In this document: piece after piece, positions 55,997 through 64,000 of the stretch
Layout of the letters: every line of letters begins with the position of its first letter
Position numbering within the stretch: position 1 is the first letter of the stretch
NCBI GenBank assembly: GCA_026421205.1
Contig: JAPKBM010000003.1
Location: forward strand, 1-64,000
DNA: 64,000 nucleotides
Direction of reading: 5' to 3'
Source of the DNA: Planctomycetota bacterium
GTDB lineage: Bacteria; Planctomycetota; UBA1135
The notes under the pieces: generated by a model
Database searches by the model: none
What the model saw: only the letters and a program-made list of their open reading frames with translations
Told to the model about the DNA's origin: nothing
Made by a program: the position numbers and the translations under genes

Positions 55997-57442
55997 CTAA
56001 CCATCTATATACCCCAATTCTGCAAGCTTGCGCTTCATTTCTGGATCCTCGGTCATGGGGGCAGCCTGCCCCGCAGTGGTTTCGGCGGCCCGGAATGCGG
56101 CACTGGCTTTGCTGGATACCGCAGTCTCATTGGGGGAACTCATGTATGCCGGGTCATTTTCCTCCGGGTCTTTCGTCAAATCCCACGCGGAAAACGTTTG
56201 CTGACGTGTATCCCAAAGCACCTTATTTTGGGCCTCTCGCCAGCCTCGGAGATCTAATTTTTGGCCGGGGTGAAGGAGGTCCATCTGGATTTCATGAGAA
56301 CCACCGGACAAAAGGAGGGGGAGGGCACTGCGCCCGCTACGCTCCGTCCAAGCCGTAAGTTCAGCAAGATCCAAAAGGGTGGGGCCGACGTCATAGTTGG
56401 CCACTGAACCGGCCACACGCTGCGCCGGTTCCAAGAGGCCCGGCGCGCGCAAGACCATGGGAACATGCGTTACTTCTTCATAAAGCGTGCGATGGTGATA
56501 ATACTGACCATGTTCGCCGAAGTGATCCCCATGATCGGAAACAATGGCGATGATGACGTCATTATCTAAGCCCCATTGAACAAGTTGATCAAAGAGGCGC
56601 GCGATTTGATCATCCGTGTATCGAATTTCCGCATTGTAGAGTGCCTTCAAACGAAGGATTTCTTCGGGGGTGTACTCCCGGGGAAGCCGCGGGGTGAACG
56701 TCGCTCCTAGTTTTAGGTCGGCGTCGGAGAAGTCAGGGAGGAAGAGGCGGTTGTAATCATCGGGTGCCTGGTAGTTGTAGTGTGGGTCCCAGAAATGCAG
56801 GAAGAGAAAAAATGGGGTGTCTTTGCGATCATCTTTTTCTAGCCATTGCAAAGCATGGTCGACGACGTGGGGCGCATTTTCTTTGTCCGTGTCTGCGACA
56901 TCGTGAAATTCTTTGATTTCTGGCGACCCCACATTCATCATGGCATCGGTGGCTTCTTTAGAATTTAAATAGGGAGCTGCCGCAACATAAGTATCAAATC
57001 CTGGATAGTAGCCCCAACTTGGATGGAGGAAGGGCGCACTGTAAAACGCGGCAGTTTGATAACCAGCGCTTTTAAACTTTCCTGCAATATTTTCCGTGTC
57101 CGCAGGTAAACGAAAGCGTCGTGCACGCACGCCATGTTCCATGGGATGCATCGCCGTCAAAATACTGATGTGGCTGGGTAAAGTCCAAGGTGCGGATGCC
57201 GAGCAGTTTTCAAAGACCACGCCTTCATCGGCCATTTTTTGTAGAAAAGGCGTCGTCTTCTCCTGCGTAAACTGTGCCGTATGCCCGTAAGGCGTGCAAT
57301 GGTCCGCCCTCAGCGAGTCAATGGAAATCAAAATGACCGGCCGTTGGTTCCCAGCATTGGCTTGCCCGCAAGATAGCGCGCCAATCAAAAGAACGGTGCC
57401 AACACATCGCCGTGTCCAATGGAGTAGAGGTTTAGTGGTCAT
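55997..57442 (-). CDS. Sulfatase-like hydrolase with Thr nucleophile (no formylglycine Cys)
   Basis: 481 aa of the alkaline-phosphatase/sulfatase superfamily. The N-terminal signal has a possible lipobox (GALSC, Cys25). Metal Asp42 in ILISIDSLRADH, then APWTLPSHISILT in the place of the sulfatase C-x-P-S-R motif: the nucleophile position is Thr87 and the Arg is His91, so no formylglycine can form. VSDHGDHFGEHG supplies the later metal ligands. It is more likely a phosphodiesterase or phosphotransferase than a true sulfatase. It overlaps the upstream membrane-protein gene by 11 bp and is the last gene of that operon. Confidence 0.82.
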   Translation of the reverse strand: MTTKPLLHWTRRCVGTVLLIGALSCGQANAGNQRPVILISIDSLRADHCTPYGHTAQFTQEKTTPFLQKMADEGVVFENCSASAPWTLPSHISILTAMHPMEHGVRARRFRLPADTENIAGKFKSAGYQTAAFYSAPFLHPSWGYYPGFDTYVAAAPYLNSKEATDAMMNVGSPEIKEFHDVADTDKENAPHVVDHALQWLEKDDRKDTPFFLFLHFWDPHYNYQAPDDYNRLFLPDFSDADLKLGATFTPRLPREYTPEEILRLKALYNAEIRYTDDQIARLFDQLVQWGLDNDVIIAIVSDHGDHFGEHGQYYHHRTLYEEVTHVPMVLRAPGLLEPAQRVAGSVANYDVGPTLLDLAELTAWTERSGRSALPLLLSGGSHEIQMDLLHPGQKLDLRGWREAQNKVLWDTRQQTFSAWDLTKDPEENDPAYMSSPNETAVSSKASAAFRAAETTAGQAAPMTEDPEMKRKLAELGYIDG

Positions 57443-58937
57443 TTTTAACAGTAAATCCTAGCCCAACGAGCATGGCCGCAGGGCCAATAAGATGGAGCAT
57501 GAGTCGGTCGGGGATTCCTTTTTCTAAGAGGAGAGGGAGGTACCAAGGAGTAACCAGAAGGATCAACGCATAAAGGCTAAGTCCACCAACAACAAGAAGC
57601 GCCAGCCAGGTTTGTTCTTTATTCTGTTTCCACAGGCGCCAGGGGAGTGCAAAAAAAACAAGAATCCAAAGCAGTCCCCAACTGAAGATGTCGAAAAACT
57701 CACGTACGAAGGCTTGCAATAATTGCATGGGGCGCGCGGGAATTTCAGCCAATAATTCTTGCGCCGTCACTTGACCCGCAATCACCTTGGGGGAAAGTTC
57801 CACAAGCTCTTCTCCACCAGTAAGAAAGTGTGTGATGCGTTCTACGGAGATTTGACTGCTATAGTTTTCGTCAATCGCGGGGAGTTCAGCGCGCAAAAGA
57901 AGCCAAGGGAGAATGCTCAAGATGCTGACGCCAATGGCAAGCCAACTGACACCCAGGACTTTTCCTCTATCGCGTTTGGGGCATAGAGTTCCTGCCAATA
58001 TTCCAGCAAGAATGAAAACGCCAAGCAAGGCGAGGCCCTCATTTTTCATCATGACCATTCCGGCAAGAGCCAGGCCGCTCAAAACCCCAAGGCGTCGGCA
58101 ATGCTCCCAACGTGCGCGCAGAAAAAGCGCACATGCCAGCGTCAACATGGCGGCCGTGGGCAAGTCCGCGCCGGCACCGAGGGTCATTGTGTTTCCAAGA
58201 CCGGCCTCTTGCAGGTCAGAGAATCCGTCGGCGAACAGGTGGCGAAAATAGAGGATGGGGGTGCACGCGGCGAGGAGTGCTCCATGCCCAGCGGCTTTTA
58301 GGGAATAGCGTCGGAGGCCGAAGAAAACTGCGCCGGGGAGGCAGAGTGCCCAAAGCGCAAGAGGCCATTGGACCCAGCGATCACTCCAGGTTGCGCCGAA
58401 AGACGAAAATGCCTCAAGAATGGGGATGCCTAGGGGGTAATTGGGGTGAGTCACCATGCGCCCGAATTCCATGGGCATGCCGTCCTGGGTCATCATCCCC
58501 GTGAGGGCTTCCACTTGTGGCGAGCCTTCAAAGTGCAGAACTTTCCCCTTGTAGGCAAAATGCAAAAGAGGGTCAAACTCGTTGATAGGCAGGGAGAGGG
58601 TGACCGCAAGGGATAATACGCCCAAAGTGATAAGCAAGATTTTCTGCCATGGGAGGAGTCCGGTTGTTGTGTACGCCGACGTGCTCTCCCATTGCCTCCG
58701 GGAGGAAACCCAAAGCACAACCAAGCTACCACTTCCAAGGGACACGAATGCAAATTGAATGGGGATGCCGACGGCCAAAAATGCCGTGCCCACGACGGTC
58801 CAGACGGCGGCGCCCAAAAGAAAGCTGACGGAGAATGATTCCCATCGAGAACGCGGTGCTGTGGAGGTCAAGGGGAGGAGTGCTTCTCCACAAGCCCAAA
58901 GAAGCAAAACCAAACTGAGCCCCATGAAGAAGTTCAT
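57432..58937 (-). CDS. Polytopic membrane protein, GT-C glycosyltransferase-like
   Basis: 501 aa with about 11-12 hydrophobic helices. ATG 58937 (MNFFMGLSLVLLL) overlaps the previous stop by 4 bp, so it is preferred to the longer frame. The loop LPINEFDPLLHFAYKGKVLH followed by THPNYPLGIPILEAF resembles the first periplasmic loop of GT-C enzymes (acidic residue near helix 1, then a long loop), which use polyprenyl-phosphate sugars. Its operon partners are the Ugd-C-like protein and the sulfatase-like enzyme. Exact donor and acceptor are unknown. Confidence 0.68.
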   Translation of the reverse strand: MNFFMGLSLVLLLWACGEALLPLTSTAPRSRWESFSVSFLLGAAVWTVVGTAFLAVGIPIQFAFVSLGSGSLVVLWVSSRRQWESTSAYTTTGLLPWQKILLITLGVLSLAVTLSLPINEFDPLLHFAYKGKVLHFEGSPQVEALTGMMTQDGMPMEFGRMVTHPNYPLGIPILEAFSSFGATWSDRWVQWPLALWALCLPGAVFFGLRRYSLKAAGHGALLAACTPILYFRHLFADGFSDLQEAGLGNTMTLGAGADLPTAAMLTLACALFLRARWEHCRRLGVLSGLALAGMVMMKNEGLALLGVFILAGILAGTLCPKRDRGKVLGVSWLAIGVSILSILPWLLLRAELPAIDENYSSQISVERITHFLTGGEELVELSPKVIAGQVTAQELLAEIPARPMQLLQAFVREFFDIFSWGLLWILVFFALPWRLWKQNKEQTWLALLVVGGLSLYALILLVTPWYLPLLLEKGIPDRLMLHLIGPAAMLVGLGFTVKNDH

Positions 58938-59971
58938 CGCAGGTCCTCCACAGGAATGCACTCCCAGTCCGTGGCGCGGAAATCAGAATTGTGCGAGAAA
59001 AAAAGGATGTGCGTGATGGATTTATTTTGCACAAAGTTGCGTTCGGCTTCGTGCAATAACCGGGCTGGGCCGATGCCAGGCATCCCGCTGAAATCTCGCA
59101 GGTTTGGCCCCCAACGTTGAAGGCGTTTCCAAGGTTTCTTTTTGTTGTAACTTAAAACCCAGTCTCGGTATTGACCGCTTGTGCCACTGGCCAGATCAGG
59201 CCTCCAAAGGTACAAATGGCGCGGGGCAAGTTGATAGTTCAAATGCAGGAACCAACGAGCGCGACCGCTGGTGGTGGCCAGGCGGGAAACGGGAAGAAGA
59301 AGGAGGCGGGCGTCGGCTGGAAGCTTTTCCTGGAGGTGCTCGACGTAGGTTTGGAAGTCCCCATCCAACCAAGGGGGGCCGGCAGGTTTTGCAAAAGAGA
59401 GATAGAACAGCCCAGCGGCGTCGGCGGCGAGAGAGTTGAGAAACTCACGGCCGTCAAGAACCATGCGTCCTTGGAGGGCGGCGGCCAAATCGGTCATGGC
59501 AACGGCGGAGTACATGAGGCGCTCTGTAATGAGGGCGACCGCATGGGCTCCTTGTGCGGCCTGAAGGGGGTTGTTGAAAATAGAAACTGCGTCACCTAAG
59601 AGGCGGCGCGCGTCTTCTTGATGAGGGGTCGCCACGCGGATTTGAATGCCTTCTTCCTGCCACAGGCGGGCCATGATGATGCCCGGGTCTTGTTCGGAAA
59701 GAGCGGTGGCTTCAGGGTTTTCGGCTAATCCCCAGAGCGTGAGGACCCTGCCTTGCACACCGACCGGCGTTTGCTTCCACGTTTCCACCAAATATTCCAC
59801 GGCGTCGGCTGGCTCAAAGGTGGCTCGGGCGTAAAGATCGCGGTTTGCCGTGAAGCCTTGGCCCGCAGCATTCAAGAAAGCCATGACAAGGTAAAGGATC
59901 ACGCCGACCGCGCCCAATAGATGGATGCGGAAGAGGCCGTTGCGCACGGGGGTGAGTAGAGAAATCCCCAT
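58934..59971 (-). CDS. Membrane-anchored protein with a decayed UDP-glucose-dehydrogenase C-terminal domain
   Basis: 345 aa. One N-terminal transmembrane helix (about residues 17-36, LLGAVGVILYLVMAFL) with basic residues before it, so the rest is probably outside the cytoplasm. Residues 74-180 align with the C-terminal UDP-binding domain of UDP-glucose dehydrogenase: GRVLTLWGLAENPEA against Ugd GRTFGLWGLAFKPKT, then GAHAVALITE against GTDAVILCTE, and MVLDGREFLN against LFFDGRNIL. No NAD-binding or catalytic domain is present, and the FKPxTDDxRE signature is lost. Residues 185-345 are unrecognised (WFLHLNYQLAPRHLYLWRP). It starts an operon with a GT-C-like protein and a sulfatase-like enzyme. 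TACCCT lies 6 nt before the ATG. Confidence 0.6.
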   Translation of the reverse strand: MGISLLTPVRNGLFRIHLLGAVGVILYLVMAFLNAAGQGFTANRDLYARATFEPADAVEYLVETWKQTPVGVQGRVLTLWGLAENPEATALSEQDPGIIMARLWQEEGIQIRVATPHQEDARRLLGDAVSIFNNPLQAAQGAHAVALITERLMYSAVAMTDLAAALQGRMVLDGREFLNSLAADAAGLFYLSFAKPAGPPWLDGDFQTYVEHLQEKLPADARLLLLPVSRLATTSGRARWFLHLNYQLAPRHLYLWRPDLASGTSGQYRDWVLSYNKKKPWKRLQRWGPNLRDFSGMPGIGPARLLHEAERNFVQNKSITHILFFSHNSDFRATDWECIPVEDLR

Positions 59972-59996
59972 GGGTTGAGGGTAGCCTTACCACCCC

Positions 59997-61655
59997 ATGG
60001 AGACCAAGGCGCCCCTTCGCCCTCGTTTCATCCTCCTCGCTCTCGGGTTGGGTGCCGTCCCCGGTTTGGCCTCCGCCGCGCTTGGCCAGGACATTTTGCA
60101 ACCATGGGATCTTGGATTGAGTGCCGTCATTTTGTTGGCCGCACTTCTCTTGGCATCCAACCGTTTATCGCCCGCGTTTCAGGCAGCCGAAATCCGCATC
60201 CCGTTTTTTCTGGTGTTTATCATCGCGCTTGTCCCGACGGCTTTTTTAGATTTAGTTTCCATTGCAACGGTGACAAATGATGAACGCGCCTACTTAATGC
60301 AAGCTGAATTATTCACCGACGGTGAACTGTCGGAGCCTTTGGCTTCTTCTCCAGCATCGGCTTGGGCACTCAATCGCCGTCAAGTATTAGAAATACCACC
60401 AAGGAAAACGGCCGAAGGCTTTCAGGCAGGGAAGCGCTATCCGAAATATTCCCCTGGCACAGGGCTAGGGCTCGTCCCTGGGACATTCCTTGGCTGGCCT
60501 TGGCTTTCCGTGGCTTTGATGGCAGTTTTTGACCTGTTGCTTTTAGCAGCAATCGGCAAAAAACTTTCCTTAGGTCATCGCACGCTAGCTCCACTTCTTC
60601 TTGCTACTTCGCCTTTTTTCCTTTTAGTGCACACTTCGTTTCAGTCCGAAGTCTTCACTCTTCCAGCGGCACTTTTGGGCTGGCTTGCTTTACTGCACAC
60701 ACGGTCGCCCCATGCATCCAAGGTCTGGCCACTTCTTTTGGGTGCCAGTGCGGGTTGGATTTTCCTTTGCCGTCCACTGACGGGTGTACTTTTTGCGTTT
60801 GCGGCTTTGCCAGGTTTATGGGTGGGTCCACAGGCTTCCAAATTACGGGGAACTGCGGGCGCTATTTTGGGTGGCCTTCCTTTTCTGGCACTTGCACTGG
60901 CTTACAACGTCGCGCAAACAGGAGATTTTTTCTTAAGCCCCTATGAGGTGTATGCGGAAATTCACGGCCCTTGGAATGCCGACGGAACCCCCAGGGACGT
61001 TTACGGAAATGGAGATGTTTGGGGAGGACTCCTTCGGCAAATGGGTCGTTGGTCGGTGACATTCTTTAGCATGCTTGGCGGAATTGGACTTGGTCTTTGG
61101 GGCCTTTGGCGACATCGCCGCGTTGACGGTGGAAGTGGTTTTTCTTTTGCACTTCTTCTTCCGGTGGCCTATGCGTTTCATTGGTATCCCGGTCATTGGG
61201 GCTACTTGGGGCCACTTTATGCCTTTGAGAGTTTGGGCGTACTCCTTGTGGGTGCCTTATTGCTTTTGGCCGACGCTCCCCCTGTGTGGCGTCGATCTTT
61301 GATTTTAACTTCCGTTTCTTTTGGTTTGATTTTCTTTAATCTGCGCCTTCCGGCGTTGACCATGCAGCAGATGCATCGCTCTGCTCCAGAACGCGCTGCG
61401 AAAGTAGCAGAGACAGGATCTGTCGTCTTACTTCCTTGGGTGAATCAACCGGCACTCAGAGAAAAAGGGGTGAAACTGTCCACCCCAGACCGGCCTCCTT
61501 TTTCCGACCAACGTGTGGTTATTATTCGAGAGAATCCAACTCCGGAAGCAACCCGCAAGGCTTTGGTGGAACTTGGCTTGCAGGACCGAAAGGTCTACCG
61601 ATTTGTGCCAGATAGCACGTCGTCAGGGAGTTTGACGGAAATTGACATTCCTTGA
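59997..61655 (+). CDS. Polytopic glycosyltransferase-like membrane protein (GT39/PMT-like)
   Basis: 552 aa with about 11 helices. ATVTNDERAYLMQAELFTDG carries the paired acidic residues of the PMT/ArnT type of GT-C transferases, and the loop KRYPKYSPGTGLGLVPGTFL is typical of this family. A C-terminal soluble part (about 470-552) follows. These enzymes add sugars from polyprenyl-phosphate donors on the outer face of the membrane. It is divergent from the Ugd-C-like gene, with 25 bp between the starts and overlapping -10 boxes (TAGCCT for this gene), so the two units are probably co-regulated. Its 3' end overlaps a convergent gene by 61 bp. Confidence 0.78.
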   Translation: METKAPLRPRFILLALGLGAVPGLASAALGQDILQPWDLGLSAVILLAALLLASNRLSPAFQAAEIRIPFFLVFIIALVPTAFLDLVSIATVTNDERAYLMQAELFTDGELSEPLASSPASAWALNRRQVLEIPPRKTAEGFQAGKRYPKYSPGTGLGLVPGTFLGWPWLSVALMAVFDLLLLAAIGKKLSLGHRTLAPLLLATSPFFLLVHTSFQSEVFTLPAALLGWLALLHTRSPHASKVWPLLLGASAGWIFLCRPLTGVLFAFAALPGLWVGPQASKLRGTAGAILGGLPFLALALAYNVAQTGDFFLSPYEVYAEIHGPWNADGTPRDVYGNGDVWGGLLRQMGRWSVTFFSMLGGIGLGLWGLWRHRRVDGGSGFSFALLLPVAYAFHWYPGHWGYLGPLYAFESLGVLLVGALLLLADAPPVWRRSLILTSVSFGLIFFNLRLPALTMQQMHRSAPERAAKVAETGSVVLLPWVNQPALREKGVKLSTPDRPPFSDQRVVIIRENPTPEATRKALVELGLQDRKVYRFVPDSTSSGSLTEIDIP

Positions 61656-62491
61656 ACCGAAATTTTATATTCGCCGGCAGGGAGATTTGGGAAAAAAAGT
61701 GTGCCCATTTCATCGACCCAGTGATCCGGCATTTCCGCGGGTGGATGAGTTCGGCGTATGGACGCCAATTCATTGGCCGGTAAATCCCTGAGCGAGAGTG
61801 GCCAGCTTTCAGTGGGGATGGTGATGGACGTACCCATTTTTTCAAGGTCCGCCGTGCCAATTTCCCAGGCATCGGCCGACGGGAACCCAGGCGCGTAAAC
61901 GGCAAGGTTGAGTGGGATTTCTGGAAGTGTTTTGAAAACAGCAACTCCATTTTGATTCGTCCACGCCATCCAAGGGGGTCCATCGGCCTTTGCGGTGAGA
62001 AGGGCATCCTGAACAGGAGGGACCGTTTGGACAGTGACGTTCCTTTTGCGTAATGTGAGCGGATATTGGGGTAGGGCTTTCTCTTTGAGTGCCGTGAACT
62101 CCAGACCACCTAAAGGGAAGGCGTCGGCTGGGCCGAAATGGAGGAGTTCGTGGTGTGAGAGAGACGCCATCAAGTGAACGGGGCCGTGGGCTTGAATTAA
62201 AAATGTTGCTTTGCCATGAACATCTACTGCTGCGCGGGCGAGTTCGGGTTGAAGGAGAACAGCGACGGCGTCAGAGGCGGGATGACCGAAAGAGTCTTTT
62301 AAGGAAACCGTGATTATTTGAGGTGGCGAATGAGGAGGCTGAAGAAGTACGGAACTCATGGGCACGGAATCATTTTGTGTCACTTCTGGTTGAGTTGTCA
62401 AAAAATGACCAAGAAGGACTGCGATGGCAACGCCTATGAGGGGATAAAGTAGCCAGCGCCAGGGCCCTTGAATTCTTGGAACAAGGCTCAT
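61595..62491 (-). CDS. Membrane-anchored carboxypeptidase-regulatory-like protein
   Basis: 298 aa. One N-terminal helix (WRWLLYPLIGVAIAVLLG) anchors Ig-like domains: SLKDSFGHPASDAVAVLL with VDVHGKATFLI, and FFPNLPAGEYKISVQGMSIS at the end. This is the same fold style as the 1188-aa protein and as the gene upstream, whose stop it overlaps (ATGA). Function unknown. Its last 61 bp overlap the end of the convergent glycosyltransferase gene; both C-termini read naturally. Confidence 0.6.
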   Translation of the reverse strand: MSLVPRIQGPWRWLLYPLIGVAIAVLLGHFLTTQPEVTQNDSVPMSSVLLQPPHSPPQIITVSLKDSFGHPASDAVAVLLQPELARAAVDVHGKATFLIQAHGPVHLMASLSHHELLHFGPADAFPLGGLEFTALKEKALPQYPLTLRKRNVTVQTVPPVQDALLTAKADGPPWMAWTNQNGVAVFKTLPEIPLNLAVYAPGFPSADAWEIGTADLEKMGTSITIPTESWPLSLRDLPANELASIRRTHPPAEMPDHWVDEMGTLFFPNLPAGEYKISVQGMSISVKLPDDVLSGTNR

Positions 62492-64000
62492 GGTTTTTCT
62501 TTTTTAGACTCTTTCTTTTTCTCTTTAGATTCCTTTTTCTCCCGCCTCTGCAAGTAAAATGTTTCCTCTAGGGTTGAATCTGCGGTGATTTGAATGGGGA
62601 TGTTTCGCAGATTCCAATTCCCCGAGTCAAGCCGCAAAGTCCAAAGGCCTGCAACTACGTTGTCAAAATGAAAGCTCCCATCTCTTTTGATGGAAGTCCA
62701 GAAGGAATCAAGCCCTTCCGAGGTGCTCGCCGGCATTAGGCGAGCATATCCTCTTGCCGGTTGATCTCCTTTTTCTGTGGCGCGCAAGGAAAAGCCACGA
62801 AATTCTCCCGTTTGAATGGAGAAATCCACGATTTGTTCTTCACCCGGAGGCAAATCAATCTGAACGCGAGACAAGCCTTTTGGAGGTTCATTCTTGCGGC
62901 TCCCAAAGCCATGGCCTGGGTAGGAATTACTTTGAGTAAGGATTGCCCAGTATTCTCCAGACAGTACCCCAGATAATTGATACCGGCCTTGGTAGTCGGT
63001 CGTTGTGCTTCGGAACCCGCCGAGGTCGAGTCTTATGTTGTTGATGGAAAGATCTTCGTCACGAAATCCAGATTCTTCTGGAAATAAACTAATGCCAAAA
63101 TTGGGGGCGGGCAATCCATTTTGAAAGACGACACCTTGAAGCGACCCTCGACCTTCAAGCATGAGCTCTAGGATGATATTTTGAGATTCACCTTCAGAAA
63201 GTTCCACCGTTTGAACTGGAGTCAAGCTTTCTTGGGAAGGAAAAGACTGGCCAAAAACGTGTTCGGTGACCGCATCCACTTCGCGAGTACGGATTTCATA
63301 GTCAGCGGGAGGGAGGTTTTGAAAGAGGAATCGACCATTTCCTTGGACGCGCACTTCTACTTCATCCATTTCCGATGCTTGGATATAAACGCGTAATCCA
63401 TGAAATGCGTTGATGTTCCCGAGGACTTCTCCTTCAATGGTTGCTGGATGAAAGAGTTGGATATCCGTTTCCCATGCTATGCCGTCGGAAGTTTCGAAGT
63501 CCTCACTTTTTCCGGGTGCAGTTCCTTTGGCATATGCTTCTACACGCCAGAGTGCAGAAGGAGCTCCTTGAAAGGTGAAGCTTCCATCGGCCGACGTCCT
63601 TGTGCTTTGATAGATTTTCCCTGGAGCTTGCCATGTGATTTGACTCGTTGTTCCGTTTCCGCCGGGACGACGATAAAGTCGGCGTAAATGAACTTGCGCT
63701 GCGGTTGCGGGCGAACCATCGGGAAGGAGCACTTTCCCCGAAATTCCGCCGGCAACATCGAGATGAAGATTGATTTCATTGGGAATACGGCTGGGCCCTC
63801 GGTCCATGCGAAAGCTACTGGAAAACGTTGCGCCGTGGTCTGGGTGCCAGGCGGAAAGCCGGAAGCGAGAATCTCCTTTTCCCGTCATGATGGGAAGCAA
63901 AGAATAAGATCCGTCTTTCGACGTTGAGACGGTTACGAGAGGTTCGGACTGTCGCGGGTCAGCCCGACGGTCTCTGGATTGCTCCAGGCTGAATAAACCA
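62488..64000 (-). CDS. Carboxypeptidase-regulatory-like repeat protein (5' end beyond the window)
   Basis: 504 codons are visible; the frame is open to the right edge, and the residues there (LVTVSTSKDGSYSLLPI) still belong to a repeat, so the true start lies outside. There are about five Ig/prealbumin-like units, for example GGISGKVLLPDGSPATAAQV with SADGSFTFQGAPS, and TDYQGRYQLSGVLSGEYW. It ends in a very basic tail of alternating Lys/Glu (REKKESKEKKKESKKEKP). No signal sequence can be seen because the N-terminus is missing. Translationally coupled to the 298-aa protein. Confidence 0.72.
   Translation of the reverse strand, partial: GLFSLEQSRDRRADPRQSEPLVTVSTSKDGSYSLLPIMTGKGDSRFRLSAWHPDHGATFSSSFRMDRGPSRIPNEINLHLDVAGGISGKVLLPDGSPATAAQVHLRRLYRRPGGNGTTSQITWQAPGKIYQSTRTSADGSFTFQGAPSALWRVEAYAKGTAPGKSEDFETSDGIAWETDIQLFHPATIEGEVLGNINAFHGLRVYIQASEMDEVEVRVQGNGRFLFQNLPPADYEIRTREVDAVTEHVFGQSFPSQESLTPVQTVELSEGESQNIILELMLEGRGSLQGVVFQNGLPAPNFGISLFPEESGFRDEDLSINNIRLDLGGFRSTTTDYQGRYQLSGVLSGEYWAILTQSNSYPGHGFGSRKNEPPKGLSRVQIDLPPGEEQIVDFSIQTGEFRGFSLRATEKGDQPARGYARLMPASTSEGLDSFWTSIKRDGSFHFDNVVAGLWTLRLDSGNWNLRNIPIQITADSTLEETFYLQRREKKESKEKKKESKKEKP

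Overview
The window looks like chromosomal DNA of a planctomycete, probably one of the lineages with many secreted 'carboxypeptidase-regulatory-like' proteins. I infer this from several features. There are many secreted or lipid-anchored proteins of unknown function, a fused isobutyryl-CoA mutase, a vertebrate-like SMUG1 glycosylase, a Ser/Thr kinase with TPRs, and a GyrA with the [10 protein letters not shown] signature. Shine-Dalgarno sequences are scarce. There is no prophage, insertion sequence, integrase, CRISPR array or rRNA operon. Gene density is very high, with many 1-14 bp overlaps in operons and convergent 3' overlaps up to 61 bp.

Layout. 1-7.7 kb: ribBA, an orphan GspL/GspM-like pair, a minus-strand prenyl-lipid operon (degenerate squalene/phytoene-synthase relative, UbiA prenyltransferase, NAD-dependent epimerase) and a soluble histidine kinase that starts head-to-head with it. 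7.8-19.6 kb: lipoprotein metalloprotease plus gamma-glutamyltransferase, a 1188-aa surface protein, Mrp ATPase, a queC-GNAT-mazG operon, tRNA-Asp with clear promoter and terminator, and thiI plus a lipoprotein. 19.6-28.4 kb: tRNA-Val, dsbD-dapF, gyrA-yqeY-heme protein, a secreted caspase-like protease and an unlisted 51-aa lipoprotein.

28.5-47.5 kb is mostly secretome: a C-type-lectin-like protein, a two-gene unit containing both an in-frame TGA and an intragenic terminator, a Ser/Thr kinase, glycerol kinase plus phosphodiesterase, an outer-membrane barrel, a SMUG1-ExoIII repair operon and two very large secreted proteins. Three of the secreted proteins share a C-terminal module of about 105 residues. 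47.5-54.6 kb is metabolic: IcmF with its MerR regulator, endonuclease III and an atypical transketolase. 54.6-64 kb is an envelope-sugar region: UDP-glucose dehydrogenase, a sulfatase-like enzyme, two GT-C-like membrane proteins, a membrane-anchored protein that carries a decayed copy of the UDP-glucose-dehydrogenase C-terminal domain, and more carboxypeptidase-like proteins.

The most unusual items are: (1) the membrane-anchored Ugd-C-like protein beside real ugd; (2) a perfect intrinsic terminator inside the signal-peptide codons of a gene, directly downstream of a gene whose own signal peptide is cut off by TGA; (3) a squalene/phytoene-synthase-like protein without its aspartate-rich motifs, in an operon with a decaprenyl-phosphate-phosphoribosyltransferase-like UbiA enzyme; and (4) widespread signs of leaderless transcription, including two divergent genes whose ATGs share one CATG.
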